From positions 1-24,246 of the forward strand of contig DAEV01000109.1 in the NCBI GenBank assembly GCA_002509495.1: a stretch of DNA of 24,246 bases, in the 5' to 3' direction. Of this stretch, positions 7,533 through 15,792 are shown one piece after another (the stretch's first letter is position 1; each line of letters begins with the position of its first letter). Position numbers and translations under genes: made by a program. The DNA comes from Methanolinea sp. UBA473 (GTDB lineage: Archaea > Halobacteriota > Methanomicrobia > Methanomicrobiales > Methanospirillaceae). The notes beneath the pieces are model-generated. The model did not search any database, was not told where the DNA came from, and worked only from the letters and a program-made list of their open reading frames with translations.

Positions 7533-9227
7533 TTGGAGGTGAGCAACCGGGAAGTGGCGGAGCAACTCAGCCTTATGGGGGACCTCCTGGAGATCCTCGA
7601 CGGCAATGCATTCAAGGTCCGGGCATACCGCAGGGCGGCTGAGGTGATCGGACGAATGGCCGCCCCGGTTGCCGGTATGGAGGAAGATGAACTGGCGGCT
7701 CTCGATGGGATCGGTACCGGCATCGCAAAAAAAATCAGGGAGATCGAGGAGACCGGAACGTTCCCCGAGCTGGAAGATACCCGTTCGAACATGCCCTCCA
7801 CCCTGATCGACCTCCTCAATATCGAAGGAGTGGGACCGAAGACGATCAAGACACTCTGGAGGAAACTTTCGATCCAGAGCGTCGAGGACCTTGAACGGGC
7901 CGCCCGTGGTCACAGGATCCGGGCGATCAAGGGATTCGGTGAGAAGAAAGAGCAGGGATTTCTAAAAGCGATTGCGCTGTTCCGGGAGCAGTCAGGCAGG
8001 ATGACCCGGCTGCAGGCGGATGCAGTGGTGGAACGGGTCCGCCAGGTTCTCGCAGAAGGCACCTTCGAGTTCGCAGGGAGTTATCGGAGGGGAAAGAGCA
8101 CGGTCGGGGATATCGACATCGTTGTCTCCGAATCACCCGCCCTCGTAAACCCACGGCTCCGGACGGTTGCCGACGAGATGATTGAGGAAGGGGACCGGCG
8201 CACGTCCATCCGATGTCTTGGGACACGGGTTGACGTCAGGTTTGCCTCACCCAGGCAGTTCGGCTCGATGCTGCTCTATCTTACAGGCTCCAAACCCTTC
8301 AACATAAAACTCCGGGAGATGGCGATGGACAGGGGGCTCAAATTGAACGAATATGGAATTTTCGACCATAAAACCGGGAAGATGCATACGTTCGGTCGCG
8401 AGGAGGAGATCTTCTCCTTTCTTGGAATGGACTACGTGGTTCCTGAGTTGCGCGAAGACTGGGGGGAGGTCGACGCGGCAGTTCACCATGCCCTTCCCAC
8501 CCTTGTCACGATCCAGGATATCATGGGCGATCTGCACGTCCACAGTGAATGGAGCGATGGGAATTTCTCTCTCCGGGATCTTGCACACGAGGGGGAGAAG
8601 AGAGGATACAGATTCCTTGTCTGTTCCGACCATTCTGCGACGCTCGGGATCACCCACGGCCTGGACGAGGAAGCACTCCGGCGGCAGCAGCATGAGATCG
8701 AGATGATCAATCGCGGCGGCTCGGACTGCCAGCTGGTGAAAGGTGTCGAGGTGGACATCCTCGCGGACGGGAGTCTGGGTCTCCCGGATACGATCCTTGC
8801 GGATCTTGATGTTGTCATTGCATCCGTGCACTCCGCGCTCACCCAGGAAATCGACCAGATGACCCGGCGGGTTCTTTCGGCTATGGAGAACGAGAATGTG
8901 GATATCATCGGTCACCCTACAGGCAGGATCCTTGGAGAGAGGCATCCGGCCGAGATCGATATGGACAGGATCATAGCCCATGCGGTCGAGACCGGTACCG
9001 CGCTGGAGTGCAATGCATCCCCCTACAGGCTGGACCTCGACGATTCCCAGATAAAGGAAGCAGTCTCGCGCGGGGCCAGGATTGCCATTGGTACCGATGC
9101 GCATAAACCCGCGGAACTGGCGTACATGCAGTTCGGAGTCACCACTTGTCGCAGGGGCTGGGCAACCCCGGGAGCGATCCTGAATACTCGTTCCCTTTCC
9201 GAATTCCTGGAGTGGGCGTCGTCATGA
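7533..9227 (+). CDS. polX: PolX: DNA polymerase X with C-terminal PHP phosphoesterase
   Basis: A 564-aa repair polymerase. The N-terminal 8-kDa-like helical domain has DGIGTGIAKKI (about 57-67), followed by further helix-hairpin-helix motifs EGVGPKTIKTL and KGFGEKKE. The nucleotidyltransferase centre is GSYRRGKSTVGDIDIVV (about 181-197), giving two catalytic Asp, with the third in TRVDVRF; the fingers/thumb region has YLTGSKPFNIKLR. The C-terminal PHP domain carries metal ligands in DLHVHSEWSDG, CSDHS, the late HPTGR and GTDAH, as expected for a 3'-5' exonuclease or phosphoesterase. Predicted role is gap filling in base-excision repair. The start is TTG at 7533 with GGGGAGG 8 bases upstream; GTG at 7539 is an alternative. 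It overlaps the next gene by ATGA. Confidence 0.95.
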   Translation: MEVSNREVAEQLSLMGDLLEILDGNAFKVRAYRRAAEVIGRMAAPVAGMEEDELAALDGIGTGIAKKIREIEETGTFPELEDTRSNMPSTLIDLLNIEGVGPKTIKTLWRKLSIQSVEDLERAARGHRIRAIKGFGEKKEQGFLKAIALFREQSGRMTRLQADAVVERVRQVLAEGTFEFAGSYRRGKSTVGDIDIVVSESPALVNPRLRTVADEMIEEGDRRTSIRCLGTRVDVRFASPRQFGSMLLYLTGSKPFNIKLREMAMDRGLKLNEYGIFDHKTGKMHTFGREEEIFSFLGMDYVVPELREDWGEVDAAVHHALPTLVTIQDIMGDLHVHSEWSDGNFSLRDLAHEGEKRGYRFLVCSDHSATLGITHGLDEEALRRQQHEIEMINRGGSDCQLVKGVEVDILADGSLGLPDTILADLDVVIASVHSALTQEIDQMTRRVLSAMENENVDIIGHPTGRILGERHPAEIDMDRIIAHAVETGTALECNASPYRLDLDDSQIKEAVSRGARIAIGTDAHKPAELAYMQFGVTTCRRGWATPGAILNTRSLSEFLEWASS

Positions 9228-9874
9228 TCCGCTGGTTGTACGAGAAGAACCTGCTCCGCGGGCTGGCCCTTCTCCCGGAGCACATCTGCTTCATGATCAC
9301 TGCAGAGGAGATGACCAGGGACCCTGAGAAACTCCTGGAAGTCACACGATGGTGCAGGGACATTTCCCACGCAATCCGGCAGAAGGGCGAATCAAACGCT
9401 GCCGGGGATGCCTGGCTCCCCACCCGGATCGAGGGGGTTGCCTTTCACATCAGCACCCCTGATCCTGAACACCTTGTACCCTTCCTTCCCTACTTCCGAA
9501 GAGTCCGGGAAATTGCCCGGCTCTCGCTGCACATCGGGGACCTGCACGAGACAATGGGAGAAGGGATGGATGTCTGGATCGCGGTAGGAAAGAGCGGCCG
9601 TGAGGAGATCGCCGAATGCATCCGCTGCATGGGCAGGGAAGGTATTTCCCCCGCCCAGGTGAACGAACAGGCGATCGAAGAGCATCTCACATTCCGCTGC
9701 AATCCGGATCTGGTCATAAAGACCGGCGGGAGTCACCTGACGGATTTCCTTATCTGGCAGTCGGTGTATTCGGAATTATTCTTCTCGGATGTAAACTGGT
9801 CCTTCTTCCGCAGGATCGATCTCCTGCGCGCGCTTCGCGACTACCAGTCCAGGGCCCGGAGGTTCGGGAAATAA
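9224..9874 (+). CDS. Degenerate cis-prenyltransferase homologue, probable NgBR-like subunit
   Basis: A 216-aa protein homologous to undecaprenyl-diphosphate synthase over its full length but without the catalytic DGN motif. PEHICFMITAEE (18-29) stands where active enzymes have PxHhAhhxDGNxR. The C-terminal half is well kept: NPDLVIKTGGSHLTDFLIWQ, SELFFSDVNWSFF, and a final RRFGK, matching the C-terminal RxG motif needed for activity in NgBR and in homodimeric enzymes. I chose ATG 9224, which overlaps the polX stop (ATGA); the longer frame to 9146 lies inside polX. The convergent neighbour is a catalytic cis-prenyltransferase that lacks RxG. Methanosarcina is known to use a heteromeric enzyme of this kind for glycosyl-carrier lipid, so this is probably the non-catalytic subunit. 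Confidence 0.85.
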   Translation: MIRWLYEKNLLRGLALLPEHICFMITAEEMTRDPEKLLEVTRWCRDISHAIRQKGESNAAGDAWLPTRIEGVAFHISTPDPEHLVPFLPYFRRVREIARLSLHIGDLHETMGEGMDVWIAVGKSGREEIAECIRCMGREGISPAQVNEQAIEEHLTFRCNPDLVIKTGGSHLTDFLIWQSVYSELFFSDVNWSFFRRIDLLRALRDYQSRARRFGK

Positions 9875-9907
9875 CCGGGAACGTTCTTTAACACGTTTTT
9901 TTCCCGG
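9875..9907. terminator. Candidate bidirectional terminator between the cis-prenyltransferase genes
   Basis: CCGGGAA (9875-9881) and TTCCCGG (9901-9907) are complementary and span the 13-bp gap and the last codons of the minus-strand gene. Seven Ts (9896-9902) follow the plus-strand gene. The long loop makes the hairpin weak, but the T-run and the convergent arrangement suit an archaeal terminator. Confidence 0.35.
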
Positions 9908-10682
9908 GAGAAACCCCTGTCCCGGTTATTGATTCGACCCTCTGGGAATATACACGGATTGCACGTAAAAGATCGATCTTTCTGAACATCGGCCAGTATG
10001 GCGCACAGAAGTAGACAGCGCATTCATGTCCGTTTGCAAGCCATGGGAGGAAATTGGAGGTGCGCCATTCATTCCCGGTCCTGATGATGAGATCTACGGG
10101 GGGGAGCTGAATCCCTGCGTGGAGATGTTCCTCGATCAGGTCCGTATCGATGGCATCTGCAGAATATCGTCCATCCCTGACATCGCGAAGGATGCTCCGG
10201 GCCGCATTCACGATCTCGTTCCTGCCCCCGTATGCGAGGGCCACGTTTAAGTAGTAATTCCGGTATTGGGCAGTTTTTTCCTCTGCACGCTCGATTGCCC
10301 CGAGGAGATCGGGAGGTATCCGTGAGCGGTCCCCCACTACCTGAACCCTGATTCCGTACCGCCGGACCCTGGGATCTTCGCAAACCCGCTCGAACTTCTC
10401 CTTAAAGATCGCGAACAGGTCCTTTATCTCTTCGGGGTCCCGTGAAAAATTTTCCGTGGAAAAAGAGTAGAGCGTGATGTACTGGATATTCAATTCATGA
10501 GCCCAGTCCAGCACCTGTTCTGTCCTGTCCGCTCCCGCAAGATGCCCGATTCTCCGGGGCAGGTTCTGGAGTTTTGCAAACCTCCGGTTGCCGTCCTGGA
10601 TAATGGCGATATGTCTCGGAATATGGGGACACTGGATCCGGAGGATCCTTTCGTACAGGGGATCGATCAGCGTACGAAACAT
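9888..10682 (-). CDS. uppS: Catalytic cis-prenyltransferase (undecaprenyl-diphosphate-synthase family)
   Basis: A 264-aa enzyme that condenses isopentenyl diphosphate units in cis to make the dolichyl or polyprenyl carrier for glycans. Motifs in order: PRHIAIIQDGNRRFA with catalytic Asp30, RIGHLAGADR, YITLYSFSTENFSR, LNVALAYGGRNEIV, and DLIIRTGNEWRTSNFLPW. It therefore keeps the substrate-binding residues its convergent neighbour has lost. Its C-terminus reads YSQRVESITG where homodimeric enzymes and the neighbour have the RxG motif, so it looks like the DHDDS-type half of a two-subunit enzyme. The final 10 or so residues are a tail rich in Gly and Lys. The ATG shares one base with the stop of the upstream radical SAM gene. 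In archaea the product would be a C50-C60-range polyprenyl phosphate precursor. Confidence 0.93.
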   Translation of the reverse strand: MFRTLIDPLYERILRIQCPHIPRHIAIIQDGNRRFAKLQNLPRRIGHLAGADRTEQVLDWAHELNIQYITLYSFSTENFSRDPEEIKDLFAIFKEKFERVCEDPRVRRYGIRVQVVGDRSRIPPDLLGAIERAEEKTAQYRNYYLNVALAYGGRNEIVNAARSILRDVRDGRYSADAIDTDLIEEHLHAGIQLPPVDLIIRTGNEWRTSNFLPWLANGHECAVYFCAPYWPMFRKIDLLRAIRVYSQRVESITGTGVSPGKKTC

Positions 10683-11692
10683 CAGACGGGGGTCACCTCC
10701 ACGACGAGGCCCCTGTCCGGGTATCGTTCAAGGACGGATTTCCTGCCGGGAATGTCCTCCGCATACCGGGTGATCACCCACCATGCCGTCTCTACCTGGC
10801 CGTCCCGGATCTCGTACATATCGCTCCCGAGTCTCCGGATGAAAGGAGGGACATCATCCTGGCATTCGAGAACCCCGTACAGGATCGTCCCGTCTTTCGT
10901 GATCTCGTCAAAGGATCGGGCGGTGTTTCTCGCATTCCTGATGAGCCTTTTCCGCAACTGGACCGAGTCTTTGAATGCGGAGGAACACCAGTGGACCCTG
11001 GAATCAGCCAGGAGCGGCCGGGCCCATCCCCTTGCTCCTTTCACCGCGTTATGTACTCCATCCGCAAGGAGATGGCCTCGCGAGCGCATCTCCTCCGCGT
11101 TACTCTCCCCCCATTCCAGTTCGTTGATGTTTAAGAAATCGAGGGCAGGGAGGGCTGCAGCCAGGTGCTCTATGCCGGGCAGGGATGGGACTTCGATCCC
11201 GACATCAAATCCAAGTTCCCTGGCGATGGCGGCGGATTCCAGGTACTCACTGTCCGAGATGGTCTCCCAGCAGTCCCTTGGCGGGTGGAGCCTGATCTCA
11301 TCCACGAGACCTGTCATTGTTGCGAGATCTTCCCGGGCGGGAGCGATGCCTGTATAGAGATGGATCTGGTGAGCAGGCGAAAATTCCTTCTTCAGCTCAC
11401 GGCAGTAGGAGATCACCCGATCAAGGCGGAGCAGAGGCTCCCCCCCCGTGATCCCGGTTCCGAGTGCACTCATCCGGCGGGCGACTTCAATTGCTTCTCC
11501 CGGGTTTTCAACCCGTCGTTCGTTGGCAAAGACCACGTCTTTATCCTTCCGGCCGCTCGAAAGGGGGCAATACCAGCAGGTGCGTCCGCATACTCCCGTA
11601 ATGAAAAGGACCATCTTGGCGCCCCGGTGACAGAGAATACATCCCTGTGAGCGCAATTTCTTCTGCGTCATCTGCCGGTCAACACTATTCAT
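10682..11692 (-). CDS. Radical SAM protein, COG2108-like (PFL-activase homologue)
   Basis: A 336-aa radical SAM protein. The cluster motif is CGRTCWYC (Cys35, 39, 42), followed by GITGGEPLL, the SAM-contacting GGE motif. An extra CILC pair (Cys18, Cys21) lies just before the main motif; this N-terminal pair plus the PLSS-GRKDKD stretch fit the uncharacterised archaeal COG2108 group distantly related to pyruvate formate-lyase activating enzymes. The substrate is unknown. The C-terminal part (about 250-336) contains a small beta-rich domain. The ATG at 11692 is preceded by a 7-bp inverted repeat (11701-11720) and no clear ribosome site. The stop overlaps the start of the cis-prenyltransferase gene by one base, so both are made from one mRNA; whether they share a pathway is open. 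Confidence 0.85.
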   Translation of the reverse strand: MNSVDRQMTQKKLRSQGCILCHRGAKMVLFITGVCGRTCWYCPLSSGRKDKDVVFANERRVENPGEAIEVARRMSALGTGITGGEPLLRLDRVISYCRELKKEFSPAHQIHLYTGIAPAREDLATMTGLVDEIRLHPPRDCWETISDSEYLESAAIARELGFDVGIEVPSLPGIEHLAAALPALDFLNINELEWGESNAEEMRSRGHLLADGVHNAVKGARGWARPLLADSRVHWCSSAFKDSVQLRKRLIRNARNTARSFDEITKDGTILYGVLECQDDVPPFIRRLGSDMYEIRDGQVETAWWVITRYAEDIPGRKSVLERYPDRGLVVEVTPV

Positions 11693-11700
11693 GTATCATT

Positions 11701-11720
11701 CATAGGTGATGGAACCTATG
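11701..11720. repeat. Inverted repeat just upstream of the radical SAM gene
   Basis: CATAGGT (11701-11707), 6-base spacer, ACCTATG (11714-11720), perfect arms. It begins 9 bases before the radical SAM start codon and about 29 bases after the protease stop. It could be an operator, a leader hairpin hiding the start, or a protease terminator; there is no T-run after it on the minus strand. Confidence 0.6.
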
Positions 11721-11748
11721 GTCGGGCCGTTCCGGATTCCAGGAAAAA

Positions 11749-13692
11749 TTATAGTGTGATTGATTTCTTGTTGAACAGGGAACCCGACCTGTTAAAGGTG
11801 GCGATCGTCCTGACCGTCGTTGTCTGGGATTTGATCGTAAGGGTCCGGCTTGCGGAACCCGAATTCCCCGCGGCGTCCGTTGCGGTGACACGGATCGTCA
11901 CGGACCCTTCGCCGATATCGGAGGGAACTGCCCAGGAACAGGATCCGGATGCGGATCCGCTCTCTGCAACCGTGGTCCATGTACCGGTTTGTTTAAGGGA
12001 GTACTCCACTTTTACTTTGACGACTCTGTTGTTGTCGGAGGCAGTCCACTTGATCTCCATGATACTCCCCGGAGTGACTTTCGACGCGATACTCGGAGAC
12101 TTGATCGTCACGCTGGGGGCCTTCAGATCGGTGGCCGTGGTCGGGGCGGGTGTCGGGGTTACGGTTGTGGTGGTTGTGGAGGAACCGGATGACCTGGTGA
12201 ACGCCTTCAGGCAGACATTGGTGTTTGCAAGGATTGTGGTGAGATCATCCCAGTCCGTTCCGTCGCTGCTCACGTAGCTCTGCCCCGAACCTGCGGAAGC
12301 CTTGGTGGAATAGCCCGAGTATGGGTATTCGACGGCGACGGGGTAGCTATAGCCGGGCGTGGTCAGTTTCACCACGATCGAGAATTTTTGTCCTTTATTG
12401 AGAGAAACCGACGACTGGAGCGGTATGGTATGATATCCGGCATAGGTGATCGATCCGGTCTGCAGAACATCAGGGCTTGTCCCCCGGGGGCTTGAACCGG
12501 GGCTTCGATATACCTCGATCTGGTACGCCGCACCGGTGCTGGGAGTATAGAAACTCACTGCAGTGAGTTCTTCCTGGGAGGCAGCGGAGAAGACATTGGC
12601 AAACCAGGAGGTCTCGCTTCCGGTCCCGAAACTGATGACCCACCCGAGCGGATCGTACTGGTAGATACGGTTATAGTTGTTGCTGGATTCCGAGGTGTAG
12701 AGGATGTTCTCTTTTCCGATCCAGGTGTCGTAGTAGGAGATATAGAAATATCCCTGATCTCCCCAGTCAGTACCCCAGCTGTTTTTTGCAATGAATGCCC
12801 CGTTTCCGGGAGGGGTATTCATAAAATTATTCTTGCTGTAACTATCGTCCCATCCCACGACGGTGATGGCGTGGTTGGGTTTCGAGGTGCCGGAATAATA
12901 ATAGCTAGCTTTCGCGGAGGAGTAGTATGCGCCCTCGTAATGAACGGATGAATAGATCGCACCCTTCTGCTGAAGCATAGCCTTGATCTTGCTATTGTCG
13001 GAAGCGGATGTCCTGGGCGGAATGAACAGGATCTCCTGGACATGCTTCACTGTCTGGAGGTTCTTGGGCGAGATTGAACTCGATTCACGGAAGGGATCCG
13101 AAGCCTCGGTGACGGGACCCGCCCAGCGGGTAAGGTAGGCGGTGGACATCTGGTAGTTGCCCCCCTGGCAGGCGGTGAGATCGAAGCCGTGGGTATTCTT
13201 CATGTTGTTCTCCGAGAAATCCCATGTTTGGGAGGGGAGATTGGTGGATTCGAGAGACGCATAAGTGGCAAATGCCCAGCAGCTCCCGCATTGGCCCTGG
13301 TCCTGGACCGGAGTCAGTTTTCCCTCCACCAGGAGGTTATATGTCCCGGAGGAAGTTCCCCTGGCAGTATCCGTTACGAACGAAGAGGCACCACGCGATG
13401 CAGTCGCCTGGGAGGTGTCCGTCAGGTCCGAAGATGCACTACCGACCGTATTGGGGGACACAGGCGAGGGTATCAGCCCCATGCCGTGGCCTCCCTGTTC
13501 GGATCCCCATGAACTCTTATCCTTCAGGAACGAGATGAAGTCAGGATTGGGAGGGGCCATCCTGAACCGGCTCAGGAGGCTTGTTGCGTCACGGGAGATG
13601 TAATCGGCTGCCGATACCACCGGCACCGCGAGGAAAACGAACAGAAAAAAAATGCTAACAATCCGCACAGGCGGAGATATGGATCTTGTCAT
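11749..13692 (-). CDS. Secreted papain-family (C1A) cysteine protease with Ig-like C-terminal domain
   Basis: A 647-aa exported protease. A signal peptide (first ~28 residues, ending VPVVSA) is followed by a propeptide-like region and the papain domain. QDQGQCGSCWAF holds the oxyanion Gln132 and catalytic Cys138, NHAITVVGWDD the His274, and AKNSWGTDWGDQGYF the Asn304. Next comes a lectin-like beta region (about 330-500; SYPVAVEYPYSGY), a Thr/Pro linker (about 510-530) and an Ig-like domain ending in TVTIRVTATDAAGNSG-like strands. No C-terminal anchor is seen, so it may be released or held by the wall. The frame could open at GTG 13704, but I prefer ATG 13692 because GTGA just upstream can act as ribosome site. 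No substrate is evident. Confidence 0.9.
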   Translation of the reverse strand: MTRSISPPVRIVSIFFLFVFLAVPVVSAADYISRDATSLLSRFRMAPPNPDFISFLKDKSSWGSEQGGHGMGLIPSPVSPNTVGSASSDLTDTSQATASRGASSFVTDTARGTSSGTYNLLVEGKLTPVQDQGQCGSCWAFATYASLESTNLPSQTWDFSENNMKNTHGFDLTACQGGNYQMSTAYLTRWAGPVTEASDPFRESSSISPKNLQTVKHVQEILFIPPRTSASDNSKIKAMLQQKGAIYSSVHYEGAYYSSAKASYYYSGTSKPNHAITVVGWDDSYSKNNFMNTPPGNGAFIAKNSWGTDWGDQGYFYISYYDTWIGKENILYTSESSNNYNRIYQYDPLGWVISFGTGSETSWFANVFSAASQEELTAVSFYTPSTGAAYQIEVYRSPGSSPRGTSPDVLQTGSITYAGYHTIPLQSSVSLNKGQKFSIVVKLTTPGYSYPVAVEYPYSGYSTKASAGSGQSYVSSDGTDWDDLTTILANTNVCLKAFTRSSGSSTTTTTVTPTPAPTTATDLKAPSVTIKSPSIASKVTPGSIMEIKWTASDNNRVVKVKVEYSLKQTGTWTTVAESGSASGSCSWAVPSDIGEGSVTIRVTATDAAGNSGSASRTLTIKSQTTTVRTIATFNRSGSLFNKKSITL

Positions 13693-14032
13693 TATTGCTC
13701 TCACATCCGGCAGGGATCGTTCCGGAGCGCCTGGACGACGGATTTTCCAACCGCTATTGTTTGCACATCACGCGTCCGACAGGCGTGCAGAACGCCCCGG
13801 ATCGATTCCCACGTTCTTCCTTTTCCAAACCAGTGGAATGATTCCTGCCTCCCCTTCATAAATTGATAGGATAGTGAAAGTTTAATATTCTCTTGATGCC
13901 GGAAAATTTTTTAGAATGAACCCAATCACATTTTTTTGCGACCACTATCCGGGAAAGGACCGGGGTCAGACAGGGAAAGGGGAAAGAATTCCGAGGAAAA
14001 ATGAAAGCAAGGGAGTCCCCGAATCGGGAAAA
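13693..14032. other. Intergenic region upstream of the protease gene
   Basis: About 340 bases lie between two minus-strand genes with no credible gene. The best TATA-like stretch for the protease is GAATATTAAA (minus strand, 13881-13890), which would give a leader of about 165 bases. A T-rich run directly after the surface-protein stop (minus strand, near 14025-14033) may help end that transcript. I see no repeat or RNA gene here. Confidence 0.4.
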
Positions 14033-14644
14033 TTATTCCTTCTTTTTCCCTTTCCGGCCGTAATAATACGCAACTCCGCCAAGGATCACCAGGACGATGA
14101 TCATTCCGGAGGTCATCAGCGGTGTGGGCGCTACACCCCCGACGGGAAGCGTATCCACCTGGGTTGTCATCAGGGTCGATTCCCCCGTGTGTGTGACAAT
14201 GGTCATACCGGATACGGGAGTGACAGGAACAGCTATCCTCATGTTGAGTTCGGTTGCGTCCCCAGGAGAATACGGATATACCTGCACCCAGCCTGTCCCT
14301 GCTTTGACATCCAGTACTTCCGCCTGGACACCTCCTACAAAGAACGTGATCTCATCGCCCGGACTGAGCTCTCCCTGCACTTCCAGCCGGGTCCCCATGG
14401 GATCCGGGGAACCGTATCCCCCTTCCTTTGAAAAGATCGGGTTCCCGAGGATGCCCGTCTTTACGGCGGCTCCCTTTGCCTCGACGATTACTCCCGCAGG
14501 GACAGGCTGGCCTGCGGCTTCTATCGACCCATAGAACGATTGCGGGAAGACCGGCTGGGCCATGTCGCCCTGTGCAGAGACCAGGGTCGCCATCAGGCAG
14601 GCAAGGACAAGTCCGGTGAAAATAACGATTGTTCTTTTCGACAT
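14033..14644 (-). CDS. Membrane-anchored extracellular protein with 'FYGS' domain
   Basis: A 203-aa surface protein of unknown function. A signal peptide (MSKRTIVIF...LVSAQ, about 1-25) is followed by one beta-rich domain that opens FYGSIEAAGQPVPAGVIVEA and continues with a GGYGSPDPMGTRLEV segment and an EITFFVGG strand. A spacer follows, then a C-terminal membrane helix (about 177-196, MIIVLVILGGVAYYYG) ending in RKGKKKE, so the domain faces outside. The same domain occurs in the truncated surface protein at the right edge of the window. The start is placed at ATG 14644 because a longer frame to 14695 would put 17 polar residues before the signal peptide. It is not obviously co-transcribed with the glutamate synthase genes 120 bp upstream. 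Confidence 0.75.
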   Translation of the reverse strand: MSKRTIVIFTGLVLACLMATLVSAQGDMAQPVFPQSFYGSIEAAGQPVPAGVIVEAKGAAVKTGILGNPIFSKEGGYGSPDPMGTRLEVQGELSPGDEITFFVGGVQAEVLDVKAGTGWVQVYPYSPGDATELNMRIAVPVTPVSGMTIVTHTGESTLMTTQVDTLPVGGVAPTPLMTSGMIIVLVILGGVAYYYGRKGKKKE

Positions 14645-14740
14645 GAGATCAAATCCGGCGTTGATATGATGTAATTGGCAATTCGTGGGTTTCAAAGTTT
14701 CTCTTCGGCAGATACCCGGGAGATCCGGGATAGGAAAGTC

Positions 14741-14760
14741 AAGGAAAATGGGAAAAAACT
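14741..14760 (-). terminator. Candidate T-rich terminator of the glutamate synthase operon
   Basis: Read on the minus strand, TTTTTTCCCATTTTCC starts within 7 bases after the stop of the FrhB-like gene (T6 at 14753-14758). T-rich runs without strong hairpins are the usual archaeal termination signal. Confidence 0.45.
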
Positions 14761-14764
14761 GGCA

Positions 14765-15784
14765 TCATTCCATTGCACGCCGGATCTTTGCCTTTCCAAG
14801 CCTCTCTATGGCATCTTCGTCGACAACTCCCTCCAGGAGAAGTGCATGCGAACGAACGGCGTTGTCGACAAACATCTTTCCAGCCTCGCTTCTGACGATA
14901 AGGGTTGTATGGCCTGGAGAACTCCCTACCGCTCCTGCCGACAGATCGGAACTTGTAGCGGTAAAGTCGCGGCAATAATGACATCCCGGCCTGATTGCCT
15001 CCCGGATATCCTTCAACGGAAGGGCAAGCGTAGTTCCGTCCCTCATGGTGACGTCCAGTTTTCCCCGGACGTCCAGGTGGTCGATCTTCCAGCTCTCAAT
15101 ATGATGCTCCTTTCCCAGGATATCCCCGACAAGGTGCGAATAATCAAATGTTTCGGTGCAGAAGAGCCCGATGGTAAGCCTGACTGCATTCCCGTAAGGG
15201 CGGAGGAGGTCATTGTCGCTCTCGCGGATATTCCTGATAGCCTGGATGACGCAGGGAACCCCTACAACCGCCAACCGGCGGAATTTCCGGTCGATCACCG
15301 CAGTCTTCAATGCTGTCACCAGGGGGACCCACCAGTTGTAACGGCTTCCAGCCTGGTGGATCAGTTCCTCTTTATCGGTGATCACGACAGAGGATGGGCG
15401 AAGGGTCCAGCGATCCTCGGTGACCGTCACCACGGCATCGATGAGATTCTCCCGGAGTGCGGAAGCCAGGATCGCCGTGACCGCTCCTCCCGACTGTTTT
15501 CTCGGGATCTCGAGTGTTGCTCTGGCAGAAACGATCTTACTGTACTGCCCGAACACATCGTCCGTTCCTTTTGATGTGCGGGGGCACGCATGATAGCATG
15601 CGCCACAGGGCACTTCATCGGTCGCCTGTTTGCAATAACCAATGTTCCTGGGACGGAGCGCCCCGCCCGGTTCATCGAAACAGAGTGCGTCTGCCGGGCA
15701 GACCGCCACGCAGGCTCCGCACCCCGAACATGTCCCCCTGTCCCAGACTTCCTTCCGGAGATCTTCGTAACATTTTGCTGGCAT
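14765..15784 (-). CDS. FrhB-family F420-binding iron-sulfur protein linked to glutamate synthase
   Basis: A 339-aa member of the coenzyme F420 hydrogenase/dehydrogenase beta-subunit family (FrhB, FpoF, FdhB). A ferredoxin-like N-terminus has CSGCGACVAVCPADA and later CGACYHACPR, two Cys clusters for [4Fe-4S] centres. RKQSGGAVTAILASAL and VGVPCVIQAIR are family hallmarks for the flavin/F420 part, and GCHYCRDFTATSSDLSAG is the late cysteine motif. It is the last gene of the operon, 8 bases after the GXGXG subunit. I infer that it takes electrons from reduced F420 and passes them to the FMN subunit. ATG 15784 is chosen over GTG 15802: GGGAG lies upstream, and the longer start overlaps the previous gene by 10 bp. 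The electron donor is an inference. Confidence 0.85.
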   Translation of the reverse strand: MPAKCYEDLRKEVWDRGTCSGCGACVAVCPADALCFDEPGGALRPRNIGYCKQATDEVPCGACYHACPRTSKGTDDVFGQYSKIVSARATLEIPRKQSGGAVTAILASALRENLIDAVVTVTEDRWTLRPSSVVITDKEELIHQAGSRYNWWVPLVTALKTAVIDRKFRRLAVVGVPCVIQAIRNIRESDNDLLRPYGNAVRLTIGLFCTETFDYSHLVGDILGKEHHIESWKIDHLDVRGKLDVTMRDGTTLALPLKDIREAIRPGCHYCRDFTATSSDLSAGAVGSSPGHTTLIVRSEAGKMFVDNAVRSHALLLEGVVDEDAIERLGKAKIRRAME

Positions 15785-15792
15785 GTCGATCG

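Noticed and set aside
10497..11357. Plus-strand open frame of 286 codons
   Set aside because: It lies antisense to the end of the radical SAM gene and the start of the cis-prenyltransferase gene, and has no start signal or domain.
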